Notes under the pieces: model-generated | What the model saw: only the letters and a program-made list of their open reading frames with translations | Told to the model about the DNA's origin: nothing | The model's database searches: none | Made by a program: the position numbers and the translations under genes | In this document: piece after piece, positions 20,172 to 28,591 of the stretch | Numbering within the stretch: the first letter of the stretch is position 1 | Layout of the letters: each line of letters begins with the position of its first letter | NCBI GenBank assembly: GCA_049578545.1 | Contig: JBAUMF010000027.1 | Span: 124,001 to 188,000, forward strand | Length of the DNA: 64,000 bases | From: DASQBT01 sp049578545 | GTDB taxonomy: Bacteria > Pseudomonadota > Gammaproteobacteria > Burkholderiales > Thiobacillaceae | Reading direction: 5' to 3'

Positions 20172-20963
20172 ATGAAAGTCGCACAATTAACTGCAGCCCT
20201 TATGGCCGCTGTTGTAATCACCCCCGCCTTCGCCAACGGCACTGCCCCTGCCACCCCTGCTACCCCGGAATCAACCGCTTCCATGCTGCTGAATCCCGCC
20301 ACCATGGTAGAACCGCTGCAGAACCCCAAGGCCGCGGTCAACACCATGATCATGATGATGGACCCCGCTACCCTGGCCGCCATGATGACCCAGGGCATGA
20401 ACCCTGCCACCTACACCCAGATGGGTCAGGCCATGCTTGATCCCCGGACCATGCAAAAGTACATGCAGTTCATGGACCCCGGCATGTACATGAAGTGGAT
20501 GGCTGCTTCCATGGACCCCAACTTCTACATGGCCATGGCAACCCCCTTCATGAACCCCAACACCTACATGAAGGCGTTGATGGCGCCCATGGATCCCCGT
20601 ATGTGGAACGCTGGCATGCAAATGCTGAACCCCAGCCTGTACGCCAACTGGATGACTGCACCGGTGAACCCCGCCAACATGAACCTGATGATGGCGCCGA
20701 TGAATCCTGGCCTGTATACCAACTGGGCGAACGCGGCAGTCAATCCCCAGACCTACGGCACCTGGGGCAGCTTCCTGAATCCCAGCGCCTACACCAATGC
20801 AGCTCAGGGTTTTAACCCCTTCGCATTCATGACCCCGGCTGCGCCCACTGCCGCGCCCGCAGCAGCCCAAGGTTATAACCCCTTCGCATTCATGATCCCT
20901 GCTGCTCCCGCACCTGCCGCTCCCGCGGCAGCTCCTGCTCCTGAATCAGCACCTGCAAAATAA
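20172..20963 (+). CDS. Exported methionine-rich repeat protein, (M/L)(D/N)PxxY repeats
   Basis: 263 residues with a clear signal peptide ending TPAFA before NGTAPAT. I do not recognise a characterised family. By my count 36 of 263 residues are Met and none is Cys. From about residue 60 to 215 it is built of roughly a dozen units of 12-13 residues with the pattern (M/L/V)(D/N)Pxx(Y/M)xxxM, for example MDPGMYMKWMAAS, MDPNFYMAMATPF, MNPNTYMKALMAP and LNPSLYANWMTAP. The C-terminal part repeats GFNPFAFM / GYNPFAFM and ends in an Ala-Pro tail. Strong promoter, ribosome site and terminator suggest high expression. Possible roles are metal or oxidant scavenging or a surface structure; none is shown. 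A related lipoprotein gene follows. Confidence 0.85.
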   Translation: MKVAQLTAALMAAVVITPAFANGTAPATPATPESTASMLLNPATMVEPLQNPKAAVNTMIMMMDPATLAAMMTQGMNPATYTQMGQAMLDPRTMQKYMQFMDPGMYMKWMAASMDPNFYMAMATPFMNPNTYMKALMAPMDPRMWNAGMQMLNPSLYANWMTAPVNPANMNLMMAPMNPGLYTNWANAAVNPQTYGTWGSFLNPSAYTNAAQGFNPFAFMTPAAPTAAPAAAQGYNPFAFMIPAAPAPAAPAAAPAPESAPAK

Positions 20964-20984
20964 TTTGGGTATAGAGCAATCCAG

Positions 20985-21015
20985 CGCCCCGGCTTACTTA
21001 GCCGGGGCGTTTTTT
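20985..21015 (+). terminator. Rho-independent terminator after the methionine-rich protein
   Basis: Perfect 9-base stem CGCCCCGGC / GCCGGGGCG around loop TTACTTA, followed directly by six T. It lies 21 bases after the stop codon. Confidence 0.95.
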
Positions 21016-21103
21016 ATTTCCTGCACGCAAACTGTGAAAATATTGGATGACTATCATAATAAAATGCAAATGCCTTAGTTGAAGACGAACAGCAGTTTCC
21101 AAG

Positions 21104-21775
21104 ATGCAGCACAGTTTGATTATTGCCCTCATATATTGCCTGGCGTTGGCCTCAGGCTGTTCCTACGCTGGAACTGAAACAAACAATGCCCGGTTGGCAG
21201 TCGCCAGGGAAACGAAGACGAATAGGCAAGATGCCGTGGATGGAAAAGGAACGAATAAGCACAGGGCTCAAGCATGCGCAATTATGGATGCAGCTGCTGA
21301 TCCTCGCTTATTGGCCCAGGCCATGCTGGCCGGGCTGAATCCAAAGACCTACTTGTCTTACATGCAAGGAATGTCAGACCCGCAGGCCTTGCGTAACTGG
21401 CTTGCGATGATGACGCCACAGAGTACCTTGGATAAGGCCTACTCTGAAACAGATCCCGAATTTCAGACTGCGCTGTTGAGCCGAGTGTCCGGGCCCAAGC
21501 TTTCGTCCGGCAAGCCCCAAATCATACTGGACCCGGCCTATTTCCAGTCTGGGGTCTATGTATCCAGCAAGCCCATGCAATGGGTAAACGTTATAGCGGG
21601 CGAACGAACAGCCGCGTCGATGATGAATTGGTTTGATCCAAGACTGTACATGGGCTGGATGCGTCTGATGAACGTACCGCACTTCCGGGCGACAACAACT
21701 TTGCCCACTGCCAATGCGACCTCTGCACCCAAACCCATGCTGTTTGGGACCCCGCCCCAGCGCTACAGATACTAA
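21104..21775 (+). CDS. Lipoprotein relative of the methionine-rich repeat protein
   Basis: 223 residues. The N-terminus MQHSLIIALIYCLALASGC is a lipoprotein signal with Cys19 in the lipobox ASGC. The mature part carries sparser copies of the same motif as the preceding gene: AGLNPKTYLSYMQGMSDPQA, ILDPAYFQSGVYV and WFDPRLYMGWMRLMN. I infer that the two are paralogues or partners, one soluble and one anchored. Met content is lower here. The stop is followed at once by the end of the convergent fau gene, so no room for a separate terminator exists. Function unknown. Confidence 0.8.
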   Translation: MQHSLIIALIYCLALASGCSYAGTETNNARLAVARETKTNRQDAVDGKGTNKHRAQACAIMDAAADPRLLAQAMLAGLNPKTYLSYMQGMSDPQALRNWLAMMTPQSTLDKAYSETDPEFQTALLSRVSGPKLSSGKPQIILDPAYFQSGVYVSSKPMQWVNVIAGERTAASMMNWFDPRLYMGWMRLMNVPHFRATTTLPTANATSAPKPMLFGTPPQRYRY

Positions 21776-22359
21776 AAGAACGTCAGGCCCGTTTCTGTCA
21801 ATACGCCATCCAGTTGGACATCCCACGGCTCGGCAGGCAGCTCGGGCGCCTGCTGACAAGCGTACGCCACGCCGATCAACTTGGGCTTATGCAAAAAGCT
21901 CCGAATTTTAAAGTAAGCCAATGTCGCATCGTAATACCCGCCCCCCATGCCGAGGCGCACCCCCCGGGAATCATAGGCTACCAGCGGGACGAGCAGGACA
22001 TCCAGTTGTCGAGCGCCAACTCTTTGCTGGCTGAGAGGCTCGGAAATATTATGCCGGTTCTGTGCCAAGCGCTGGTTTTTGCCAAGTCGGACAAAACGCA
22101 ATGGCTTGGCTGGACGAGACGGCAGGATGGGCACAAACACCTGCTTGCGCATCCACAATATCTGGTTGGCCAAAGCCAGAACATCAAACTCCGATCCAAA
22201 GGGAAGGTAAACGCCCCAGCGTTTGCCCTTGAGCAACAAGCCTGATCTGATGGCATGGCGCAATGCCTGGTGTTCGGCATGATGCCGGACGTGATCGGAC
22301 AGTTTGGACCGTGCATTGCGGTAATGGCGGCGCAGATCCGGTTTGGATGGAATGTTCAT
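21772..22359 (-). CDS. fau: 5-formyltetrahydrofolate cyclo-ligase
   Basis: 195-residue enzyme that converts 5-formyl-THF to 5,10-methenyl-THF using ATP (YgfA in E. coli). Family landmarks are the basic N-terminal helix DLRRHYRNARSKL, WGVYLPFGSEFD, and the C-terminal substrate loop VRLGMGGGYYDATLAYF. It lies directly downstream of a 6S RNA gene on the same strand, the arrangement seen in many Proteobacteria, where ssrS and ygfA are co-transcribed. The 3' end overlaps the convergent lipoprotein gene by four bases. Confidence 0.95.
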   Translation of the reverse strand: MNIPSKPDLRRHYRNARSKLSDHVRHHAEHQALRHAIRSGLLLKGKRWGVYLPFGSEFDVLALANQILWMRKQVFVPILPSRPAKPLRFVRLGKNQRLAQNRHNISEPLSQQRVGARQLDVLLVPLVAYDSRGVRLGMGGGYYDATLAYFKIRSFLHKPKLIGVAYACQQAPELPAEPWDVQLDGVLTETGLTFF

Positions 22360-22379
22360 CTGACGTGGTGACGAGGGCT

Positions 22380-22555
22380 CCCCGCCTGTGCCGTGACTGT
22401 CGGCGGACTCTTGAACCTGGGTTCAAGATGGCTGCAACTACAGACGTTTTGGGCACACAAAGCGTGTTGCGCGCACACCCGCGTCAGATTGAGTCGCGGC
22501 CTTGCACTGATGCATTGGTTCAGAGAAATTGCCGACAATCTCGAACACCGCAGGG
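22380..22555 (-). ncRNA. ssrS: 6S RNA
   Basis: Regulatory RNA that binds the sigma-70 RNA polymerase holoenzyme in stationary phase. The position between zapA and fau on their strand is the conserved one. On the minus strand the 5' end CCCTGCGGTG can pair with the 3' end CACAGGCGGGG to form the closing stem, with G-U and small bulges. Near the 3' end is CTTGAACCCAGGTTCAAG, which matches the E. coli element CTTGAACC...GGTTCAAGG. The length, about 176 bases, fits the family (184 in E. coli). Ends are set by the closing stem and may be off by a few bases. Confidence 0.88.
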
Positions 22556-22593
22556 AGAAGATCTAGTTTATCAGGAAAGAAGCCAGTGGTTTC

Positions 22594-22893
22594 CTAGAAC
22601 AACGGGTTTTGTTCGTCCAGCACGCCGTCGAGCAGAGCCTTCATGCCTTCAAGTTTCTTCAGGCGCGCAGTCTGGCTACCGCCGCCAGCGCTGAGCAGTT
22701 CATGTGCGATGTTGAGACCCGCCATCATGGCAATGCGTTCAGTGCCGACCACCTTGCCGTTATCGCGGATTTCGCGCATCTTGCTGTTCAGGTAGTTGAC
22801 CGCCGCCATCAGTGCAGGCTCTTCTTCGGGGGAACAGGGCACCTTGAAGCTGCGACCCATAAGGGTGACTTCCACATTGCGGGTGGCCGCCAT
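22594..22893 (-). CDS. zapA: Cell division protein ZapA
   Basis: 99 residues. ZapA dimers bind and bundle FtsZ at the division ring. The N-terminal head reads VEVTLMGRSFKVPCSPEEEPAL and the C-terminal half is a coiled coil, as expected. The ATG shares one base with the stop of the upstream zapB-like gene (TGATG), so the two are translated together. Confidence 0.95.
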   Translation of the reverse strand: MAATRNVEVTLMGRSFKVPCSPEEEPALMAAVNYLNSKMREIRDNGKVVGTERIAMMAGLNIAHELLSAGGGSQTARLKKLEGMKALLDGVLDEQNPLF

Positions 22894-23090
22894 CAGGCAT
22901 CCTCCGGAAGGCGTTCGATCAGGTTTGACAGCCGGATTCTGGCGGTTTCAAGTTTGCTGGTCAGCGTTCTGATCTGTTGCTGATGTGAAGCGATATCCTG
23001 GCGCAGGGCAAGATTTTCCTTGCGCAGGTTCTGGCACAAGGTCACCACCTTGCGGACGCGTTCCTCCAAAGCTTCCAATTGGGTATCCAT
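22893..23090 (-). CDS. ZapB-like coiled-coil protein (TIGR02449 type)
   Basis: 65 residues, almost all heptad repeat: MDTQLEALEERVRKVVTLCQ, then NLRKENLALRQDIASHQQQ. Small coiled-coil proteins of this type sit directly upstream of zapA in many beta- and gammaproteobacteria and are thought to be ZapB-like division factors. The functional link rests on context. Confidence 0.88.
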   Translation of the reverse strand: MDTQLEALEERVRKVVTLCQNLRKENLALRQDIASHQQQIRTLTSKLETARIRLSNLIERLPEDA

Positions 23091-23174
23091 GGCGGAACTA
23101 TACCGAATTCGTCCGCCGGGTTAAACATATTGAAAGGCCAGTGTCGAAATTATCGCGACAAGTCTTCTTGATCG

Positions 23175-23375
23175 TATAATTCATGCCTCGGGTGCCGCGC
23201 ATGAGGACACCTCTTCGCGGTTAAACGGGAAACAGGTGCAAGTGGCTCTCCGCCTTCCAGGCCTGTGCTGCCCCCGCAACGGTCAACGCTAAACGACCCA
23301 TCGATACGCCACTGTCCATGACGGGAAGGCGATGGGTTTCAGGCGCAAGCCCGGATACCGGCCCGAAACGGCTCA
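23175..23375 (+). promoter_or_regulatory. Cobalamin riboswitch with upstream -10 element
   Basis: A perfect -10 TATAAT at 23175-23180 is followed by a leader with the conserved parts of an adenosylcobalamin riboswitch: GGTGCC near 23191, GGTTAAACGGGAA near 23219, the GCCCCCGCAACGGT segment at about 23270-23283, and the B12-box-like AAGCCCGGATACCGGCCC at 23347-23364. The -35 is weak. It lies upstream of btuB, the expected target, and should shut expression down when B12 is plentiful. The exact boundaries are estimates. Confidence 0.93.
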
Positions 23376-23430
23376 ATGCCGCTCATCAATCCGTCCGCGG
23401 GGATCCGGACGCACGGCCTCGGGAATCACC

Positions 23431-25281
23431 ATGCATCGCAATATCGCGCTTGCCATGACGCTGTCGTTCATATTGCCCGCTTGTGCGGAAGAATTGCCTG
23501 TCACGCTTGCGGCCGAAATTGTTGTTACAGCAACCCGCAGCCCACAGAAGCTCGATGACACCCTGGCCGACGTATCGGTCCTGACACGCAAGGACATCGC
23601 AGCCTCAGGTGCGGCAGATTTGCCTGCTTTGCTTCAACGTCTGCCGGGTGTGGAAATCAGTCAGCAAGGAGGCTTGGGTACGGTTTCCGCGGTGCGTATA
23701 CGCGGTGCGGAGTCGGATCACACTCTGGTATTGGTGGACGGTATGCGGTTGAATTCCGTATCCGCCGGCACGACTGCGATTGACCAGATCATGTTGGATG
23801 AAGTAGAGCGAATCGAGATCGTGCGCGGGAATGTGTCCAGCCTGTATGGCTCCGAAGCCATAGGCGGGGTTGTGCAGATTTTTACCCGGCACGGAAGCGG
23901 CCCGGCGGCACTTTCAGTCAAAGTGGGCCTCGGTACGGATGATTACAACGATCTGGCCGCATCCATCGGAGGTGCGCTGAGTGCGGATACCCGTATGCAT
24001 TTCGGCATGTCGCACGTTCAAAGTCGCGGATTCTCCACTGTGCGGGAACAATTCATCCCCACTGCCGGTTATCTTTCTCTGGCTGATCTCGACAAGGATA
24101 CGACCCGCAACCTGAGCGTCAATTTCAATGTTGAACACTCACTGGGCGGCAGATTGAGAGTCGGGCTCAATGCAGCGCAGAGCGTTTCCAGCGTGGAATA
24201 TGACGGTGAATTTTCCAACCATGATGATCAGACCCTCGCTGGCTACAGTCTGTATCTGGACGCTGATCCCTCCAATCTTTGGCACACCCGGATCACTCTG
24301 GGCGAGGGCGAGGATAATTTGAAAAATGACCTGTCAGGTACATCGGCTGGCTATTTCAATACCCGCAATGACCAGGTGCATTGGGAAAACCAGCTTCAGA
24401 TCGGCAAGGATGCCAACCTTCGTTTCGGATTGGAGGCAATGCGACAAGGCCTGTCGAGTGACAGCAATTACAGCGTCAATAGCCGGGTTGCCTTGAGTGG
24501 CTACGAGGGCTACGGGCAGATCTGGGGCAGGCATCAGCTCGACCTGAGTGCCCGCTTTGATCACTACAGCGACTTCGGCGGCCACGCTACGGGCCGGCTG
24601 GCCTATGGCTATCAGCTGGCGCCTTCGCTCAAGATCCATGGGGCGTTGGCTACAGCCTTCAAGGCACCAACCTTCAATGACTTGTATTTGAACTACCCAC
24701 CGTATTATTTCGCCAACCCCAACCTGAAGCCGGAAACGTCAGAAAGTGCCGAGCTGGGTTTCAGCTACGGAACAGGAGAGCAATTTGTCCAGGCAACGCT
24801 GTTTGCCAGCCGTTCCAAGGATTTGATTGCAATTGATCCGGTTACCTATGCAACTACGGTAAATCTGAATCGGACCCGCAACCAGGGCCTGGAAATGAGT
24901 TGGCAGGGGCGTGTGGCAGGCCTTGCCGCGCGCGCAGCCTATACCTGGCAAAACCCGGAGGATGAAGCGACAGGCTTGACTTTGCTGCGGCGCGCCCGCC
25001 AATTCGGCAGCCTCGCCGTGAGGGACCAGGCGGGCGCTTTCGGCTGGCAGGCAGAAATGGTTGCTTCTGCCTCTCGTCCAGATGTGGATATTATCGGCTC
25101 CAGCCGCACCCGTGTACCGGGCTATGCCTTATTAGATCTCGCAGGGGACTATGCGCTGAAGAAGAACTGGAGGGTCGGCGCACGTCTGATCAACGCGGGT
25201 GATGTGGATTATTCCCTTGTATACGGCTATCACACGCCAGGTCGGGAATTCCGGCTAGAATTGGCCTATCAGCCCAACTAA
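23431..25281 (+). CDS. btuB: TonB-dependent outer-membrane cobalamin receptor
   Basis: Outer-membrane receptor that imports vitamin B12 with TonB energy. From ATG 23431 the product has 616 residues with signal peptide MHRNIALAMTLSFILPACA. The open frame extends upstream into the riboswitch, so the earlier GTG at 23332 is not believable. TonB box region EIVVTATRSPQ, plug motifs LLQRLPGVEISQ, VRIRGAESDHTLVLVDGMR and VERIEIVRGNVSSLYGSEA, then a 22-strand-type barrel ending with an aromatic-rich final strand EFRLELAYQPN. The riboswitch in front and BtuM behind support the substrate. Confidence 0.95.
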   Translation: MHRNIALAMTLSFILPACAEELPVTLAAEIVVTATRSPQKLDDTLADVSVLTRKDIAASGAADLPALLQRLPGVEISQQGGLGTVSAVRIRGAESDHTLVLVDGMRLNSVSAGTTAIDQIMLDEVERIEIVRGNVSSLYGSEAIGGVVQIFTRHGSGPAALSVKVGLGTDDYNDLAASIGGALSADTRMHFGMSHVQSRGFSTVREQFIPTAGYLSLADLDKDTTRNLSVNFNVEHSLGGRLRVGLNAAQSVSSVEYDGEFSNHDDQTLAGYSLYLDADPSNLWHTRITLGEGEDNLKNDLSGTSAGYFNTRNDQVHWENQLQIGKDANLRFGLEAMRQGLSSDSNYSVNSRVALSGYEGYGQIWGRHQLDLSARFDHYSDFGGHATGRLAYGYQLAPSLKIHGALATAFKAPTFNDLYLNYPPYYFANPNLKPETSESAELGFSYGTGEQFVQATLFASRSKDLIAIDPVTYATTVNLNRTRNQGLEMSWQGRVAGLAARAAYTWQNPEDEATGLTLLRRARQFGSLAVRDQAGAFGWQAEMVASASRPDVDIIGSSRTRVPGYALLDLAGDYALKKNWRVGARLINAGDVDYSLVYGYHTPGREFRLELAYQPN

Positions 25282-25295
25282 CGGCAGGAGCGCTC

Positions 25296-25856
25296 ATGCA
25301 CACACTTCCCATAAAATACCGTCTGCTTGTTCTGCTGGGTCTGGCCGCGATCATGGCCGCCACGCGCATGAGCCATTTCGGCACGGCCTCATTGCTGCCT
25401 GATGCGAGCCTTGCCGTGTTCGTTATTGGGGGCATCGCGCTGCAGCGTCTGGGCGGGTTCAGCGTTTTGATGGTCGTGGCGTTTGGCATTGATGTTCTTT
25501 CTGCCAGGACAGCTGTCGAAGCGGGCTGGTGTTTGACTCCAGCCTACTGGGGCCTGATTCCGACATATGGCGTGCTTTGGCTGGCTGGACGCTGGCTGGG
25601 AAGACGACAGCAATTTGATTTCATGACAGCGGCAAGTGTCAGCCTTGCCGCAGTTGCTTGTGCATTCCTCATCTCCAATGCATTCTGGTTTGTGCTGTCC
25701 AGCACGGCCACTGATTTGAATGCAGTTGAATATGCCAGCGCCGTGTCCCGATATTTCCCGCCTTATCTGGGTAGCGCATTCCTCTACCTGGTGCCGGTAT
25801 GGCTGGGTTGGAAACTAACCCACCCAGCCACCCTGCACAAGACAGACAACAGCTGA
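25296..25856 (+). CDS. btuM: BtuM, solitary cobalamin ECF-type S component
   Basis: 186-residue inner-membrane protein with about six membrane segments, 15 bases behind btuB and with an AGGAG ribosome site. Length, context and residues fit BtuM, the solitary B12 transporter known from Thiobacillus denitrificans. From memory, key residues of that protein are His28, Asp67, Cys80, Tyr85 and Arg153. Here His27, Asp66, Cys79, Tyr84 and Arg152 occur at the same spacing, shifted by one. Cys79 would be the cobalt ligand that strips the upper ligand of cobalamin. No BtuCD or ECF module genes are nearby, as expected for a solitary type. Confidence 0.88.
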   Translation: MHTLPIKYRLLVLLGLAAIMAATRMSHFGTASLLPDASLAVFVIGGIALQRLGGFSVLMVVAFGIDVLSARTAVEAGWCLTPAYWGLIPTYGVLWLAGRWLGRRQQFDFMTAASVSLAAVACAFLISNAFWFVLSSTATDLNAVEYASAVSRYFPPYLGSAFLYLVPVWLGWKLTHPATLHKTDNS

Positions 25857-26740
25857 AGACCGTCAAGTATGTAGGACGGTTCGCACCGTCCCCCACCGGG
25901 CCGTTGCACTTTGGTTCGCTCATTGCAGCGGTTGGCAGTTATCTCGACGCACATTCGCAAGGCGGCCAGTGGCTGGTTCGCATCGAGGATGTGGATGAAC
26001 CGCGCTGCAAGCAGACCCACGCCGATGACATTCTTCGCACCCTTGACACTTACGGATTCCAGTGGGATGGTGAGGTGGTCTATCAACGTCACCGCGAACA
26101 GTTCTATCAACATGCGTTGCAACAGCTTGTCGATGCGGGCCATGCCTATCCCTGCGCCTGTACACGCAGGGAAATTGCTGACTCGTCGGTGAGTGGTTTG
26201 GAGGGGCCTGTCTACCCTGGTACCTGCCGCTCCGGTTTGAATGGACGCGCAGCCAGGGCCTGGCGGGTGCGGGTGAATGATGCACCGATTTGTTTTGATG
26301 ACCGCATTCAAGGCCATCATTGCCAGCATCTGGAAACGGATGTTGGTGATTTCCTGGTGAAGCGCGCAGATGGTTTCTTCGCCTATCAGCTTGCTGCAGT
26401 CGTGGATGATGCAGAGCAGGGCGTTACCCATATCGTTCGTGGAGCAGACCTGCTCGCCTCCACCCCACGCCAGATTCATCTGCAATATTTGCTGGTCTAC
26501 ACCATCCCTGACTATCTTCACCTGCCCGTGGTGCTTAATGAAACGGGGCAGAAACTTTGCAAACAGACGCTTGCCCCTCCGCTGGATCGAAAGCATTGTG
26601 CGGAAACGCTTTTCCAGGCATTAGGTTTTCTGGGCCTGGCCCCGCCGGTCGAATTGCGGCATGAATCTGCTTCCATCATTCTTGGCTGGGGCATGGACAA
26701 CTGGAGAAACAATATGGTGGCTGGCCTTAGAAGGGTATAA
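25799..26740 (+). CDS. gluQ: Glutamyl-queuosine tRNA(Asp) synthetase
   Basis: Truncated glutamyl-tRNA synthetase paralogue (YadB) that attaches glutamate to queuosine 34 of tRNA-Asp. 313 residues, without the anticodon-binding domain of GltX. The HIGH-like motif is APSPTGPLHFGSL near residue 30. The zinc-site region is YPCACTRREI. The KMSKS-like loop is KLCKQTLAPPL. The only in-frame ATG before the conserved YVGRFAPSPTG block is at 25799, giving a 58-base overlap with btuM; a CTG start nearer the fold is conceivable. Confidence 0.94.
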   Translation: MAGLETNPPSHPAQDRQQLKTVKYVGRFAPSPTGPLHFGSLIAAVGSYLDAHSQGGQWLVRIEDVDEPRCKQTHADDILRTLDTYGFQWDGEVVYQRHREQFYQHALQQLVDAGHAYPCACTRREIADSSVSGLEGPVYPGTCRSGLNGRAARAWRVRVNDAPICFDDRIQGHHCQHLETDVGDFLVKRADGFFAYQLAAVVDDAEQGVTHIVRGADLLASTPRQIHLQYLLVYTIPDYLHLPVVLNETGQKLCKQTLAPPLDRKHCAETLFQALGFLGLAPPVELRHESASIILGWGMDNWRNNMVAGLRRV

Positions 26741-26978
26741 GCGCAATATCCTCGCTTGAGAACCGCGTTCAGGCAACCTCAACAATTGTCGTCATGGCTC
26801 CGGTCAAGGGGGACATCATTGTCCGGACTTTATGCGATTCTTGCTATTGTGACAGCTTCTAATGCCTCTGCGCACGGGCGGCGGATGTTCGACTTTGCAC
26901 CGCTTCTCTGCATTCAGCCAGTTTCCCTGCCCCGCTTGCAAGCCGCTACACTTGCATACCAGGAAGCGAAAGGAAAAC

Positions 26979-27530
26979 ATGGCTCAACTTCCCGATGTCG
27001 TCGAGCAGGTGCTGCGCATGCATGCGACATTCATCCATGCCGTGGTGAATGCGCTGCGTGACCGCAGCCAACTGCCGGAATTGCACGAACACCTCAAGGC
27101 CGCCGAGGAAGCGGGTTGGGGCGGGCTAGTCAGGGCCATTCGTCAGATTATCGGTGGCCGGCGCGACCCATCGATCAAGCTGGGGCTGGATGAGGAAGAT
27201 GTCATTCTGGTGGATGCGATCCTGCGCGGTATCGACAACCCGGCGACTCTGCCATCTATGGACGCAATCGATGGCACCGCCGCTGCACCCGGGCTGGCCG
27301 CGATGATTCATGCGGCGAGCAACGGCGATGTGAAGGCATTTGCCATATTGGCCGACATGGCCGAGCAGATGATGAAGGCGGGTGGAGATATGGCAAGGCT
27401 GGGCGGCACCATGCGCCGGCTGGTGGATGGGGAGCGCGATGGGGATAAGTTGATGCAGGGGATGGGGCCGCTGGGCCGCGAGCTGATGCTGAATTTGCTG
27501 GATGAGCTTGCCAGGCTGCGCCCCCATTGA
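26979..27530 (+). CDS. Unknown 183-residue cytosolic protein
   Basis: Start ATG 26979, preceded by AAAGGAAAAC; the frame is open further upstream but that part is Cys/Pro/Arg nonsense. The product begins MAQLPDVVEQVLRMHATFIH, is largely helical and acidic, and ends LLDELARLRPH. Two Gly-Met-rich stretches (MAEQMMKAGGDMARLGGT and LMQGMGPLGREL) stand out. No family recognised, no signal peptide. A 238-base non-coding gap separates it from gluQ, so it is probably its own unit. Confidence 0.8.
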   Translation: MAQLPDVVEQVLRMHATFIHAVVNALRDRSQLPELHEHLKAAEEAGWGGLVRAIRQIIGGRRDPSIKLGLDEEDVILVDAILRGIDNPATLPSMDAIDGTAAAPGLAAMIHAASNGDVKAFAILADMAEQMMKAGGDMARLGGTMRRLVDGERDGDKLMQGMGPLGRELMLNLLDELARLRPH

Positions 27531-27559
27531 TGCGCCGGATTGGTTAAGCAAGCACTTCG

Positions 27560-28579
27560 CTATCTCCTCACCTGTGCCATCTCGATGCGTTCCATCAGGT
27601 AACACAGGCAGTCCTGCCGTATAACGCGTTCATCGCGAGTGAGCATTGCCGGCATCGCCGGCCGCCGGGTCAGCAGCTGGCCATCCCTTACTTCGAAGTA
27701 GCCATCCGCAATGTCCTGGTGATCATTGTTGGTGGCTGTGAGAGGAACCTGCGAACCCAAGCCAAAATGACCCAACAGTGTTCCGCTGGGCAATTCGCGG
27801 AAATTGAGATGATCAATGTCATCAATAAATGACAGGGCGGCGCCTGACTTGCCAACATTGAATGCGATGGATTCCGGCACCTTGACGGTGGCCACGGTAT
27901 GGAACAGATCGATATCCTGTTGAGGAACGGGGTGGGCGGGAAAGGCTGACAAATGCAATGCCGCTTCAACAAACCTCATCGCATGTTCCGCACCGCTGAC
28001 CATGCCGGGTTTGCCGCATTCCACCGTCACAGCAGGGCAAAGCGATGCGAAAGCCGCGGTTTGCACGCCCTCGGGTTGGGTGAAATACACCACGATTCGG
28101 GAGAACAACAGAGCTAGGTGGAGAAAGCGGTGTTCCAGGCGGTTGACGCAAGCGTAGTGTGGGTTCAGGCCGGTATTGTTGTGCAGGTCAATGCTGGCGA
28201 ACACACTGCGCGCGGCCATGCGATCCACCACTCTCTGCATCAGTTCATGTTCTGCCAGCCCTGTATCGGGGGAGCCCGGCCACACCCGGTTATAGTCCGG
28301 CTGGTTTTCCAGGCGGCGCAGGTTATGGCATGCTGCCTCCACGTTGCCGATGAATACCGAGAGCGCACGAGGTAAAGGCTGCCCGGCATGCCTCTTCAGC
28401 AATGATTGAATGGCTAGCAGTCCTGTGTCCTCGTTGCCATGCAGCAAGATGGACACAAACAAGGGTTCAGGCTTGCGGCCCGCGAGATGTATGAGTGTTG
28501 GGCCAGGAACAACGCGGTAAAGCTTGGCAGCGTTTATTTCCAGAAATCCTTCCGGCAGATGATCAAGCTCGGTCAGCAT
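27560..28579 (-). CDS. M14-type metallopeptidase, succinylglutamate desuccinylase/aspartoacylase family
   Basis: 339 residues. A zinc carboxypeptidase fold that usually cleaves N-acyl bonds. Zinc ligands are visible in LLHGNEDTG (His and Glu) and in ASIDLHNNTG (His). The catalytic glutamate is probably in CPAVTVECGKPG. It is shorter and more diverged than AstE, and no arginine-catabolism genes are near. It is the last of three minus-strand genes: 12 bases separate it from the GCS2-type ligase upstream, so a ligase and an amide hydrolase are made together. Substrate unknown. Confidence 0.85.
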   Translation of the reverse strand: MLTELDHLPEGFLEINAAKLYRVVPGPTLIHLAGRKPEPLFVSILLHGNEDTGLLAIQSLLKRHAGQPLPRALSVFIGNVEAACHNLRRLENQPDYNRVWPGSPDTGLAEHELMQRVVDRMAARSVFASIDLHNNTGLNPHYACVNRLEHRFLHLALLFSRIVVYFTQPEGVQTAAFASLCPAVTVECGKPGMVSGAEHAMRFVEAALHLSAFPAHPVPQQDIDLFHTVATVKVPESIAFNVGKSGAALSFIDDIDHLNFRELPSGTLLGHFGLGSQVPLTATNNDHQDIADGYFEVRDGQLLTRRPAMPAMLTRDERVIRQDCLCYLMERIEMAQVRR

Positions 28580-28591
28580 TTCAGATCTTGC

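Noticed and set aside
23332..23430. Longer N-terminus of BtuB from GTG 23332
   Set aside because: It would run through the cobalamin riboswitch and put an Arg/Pro-rich stretch before a clear signal peptide.
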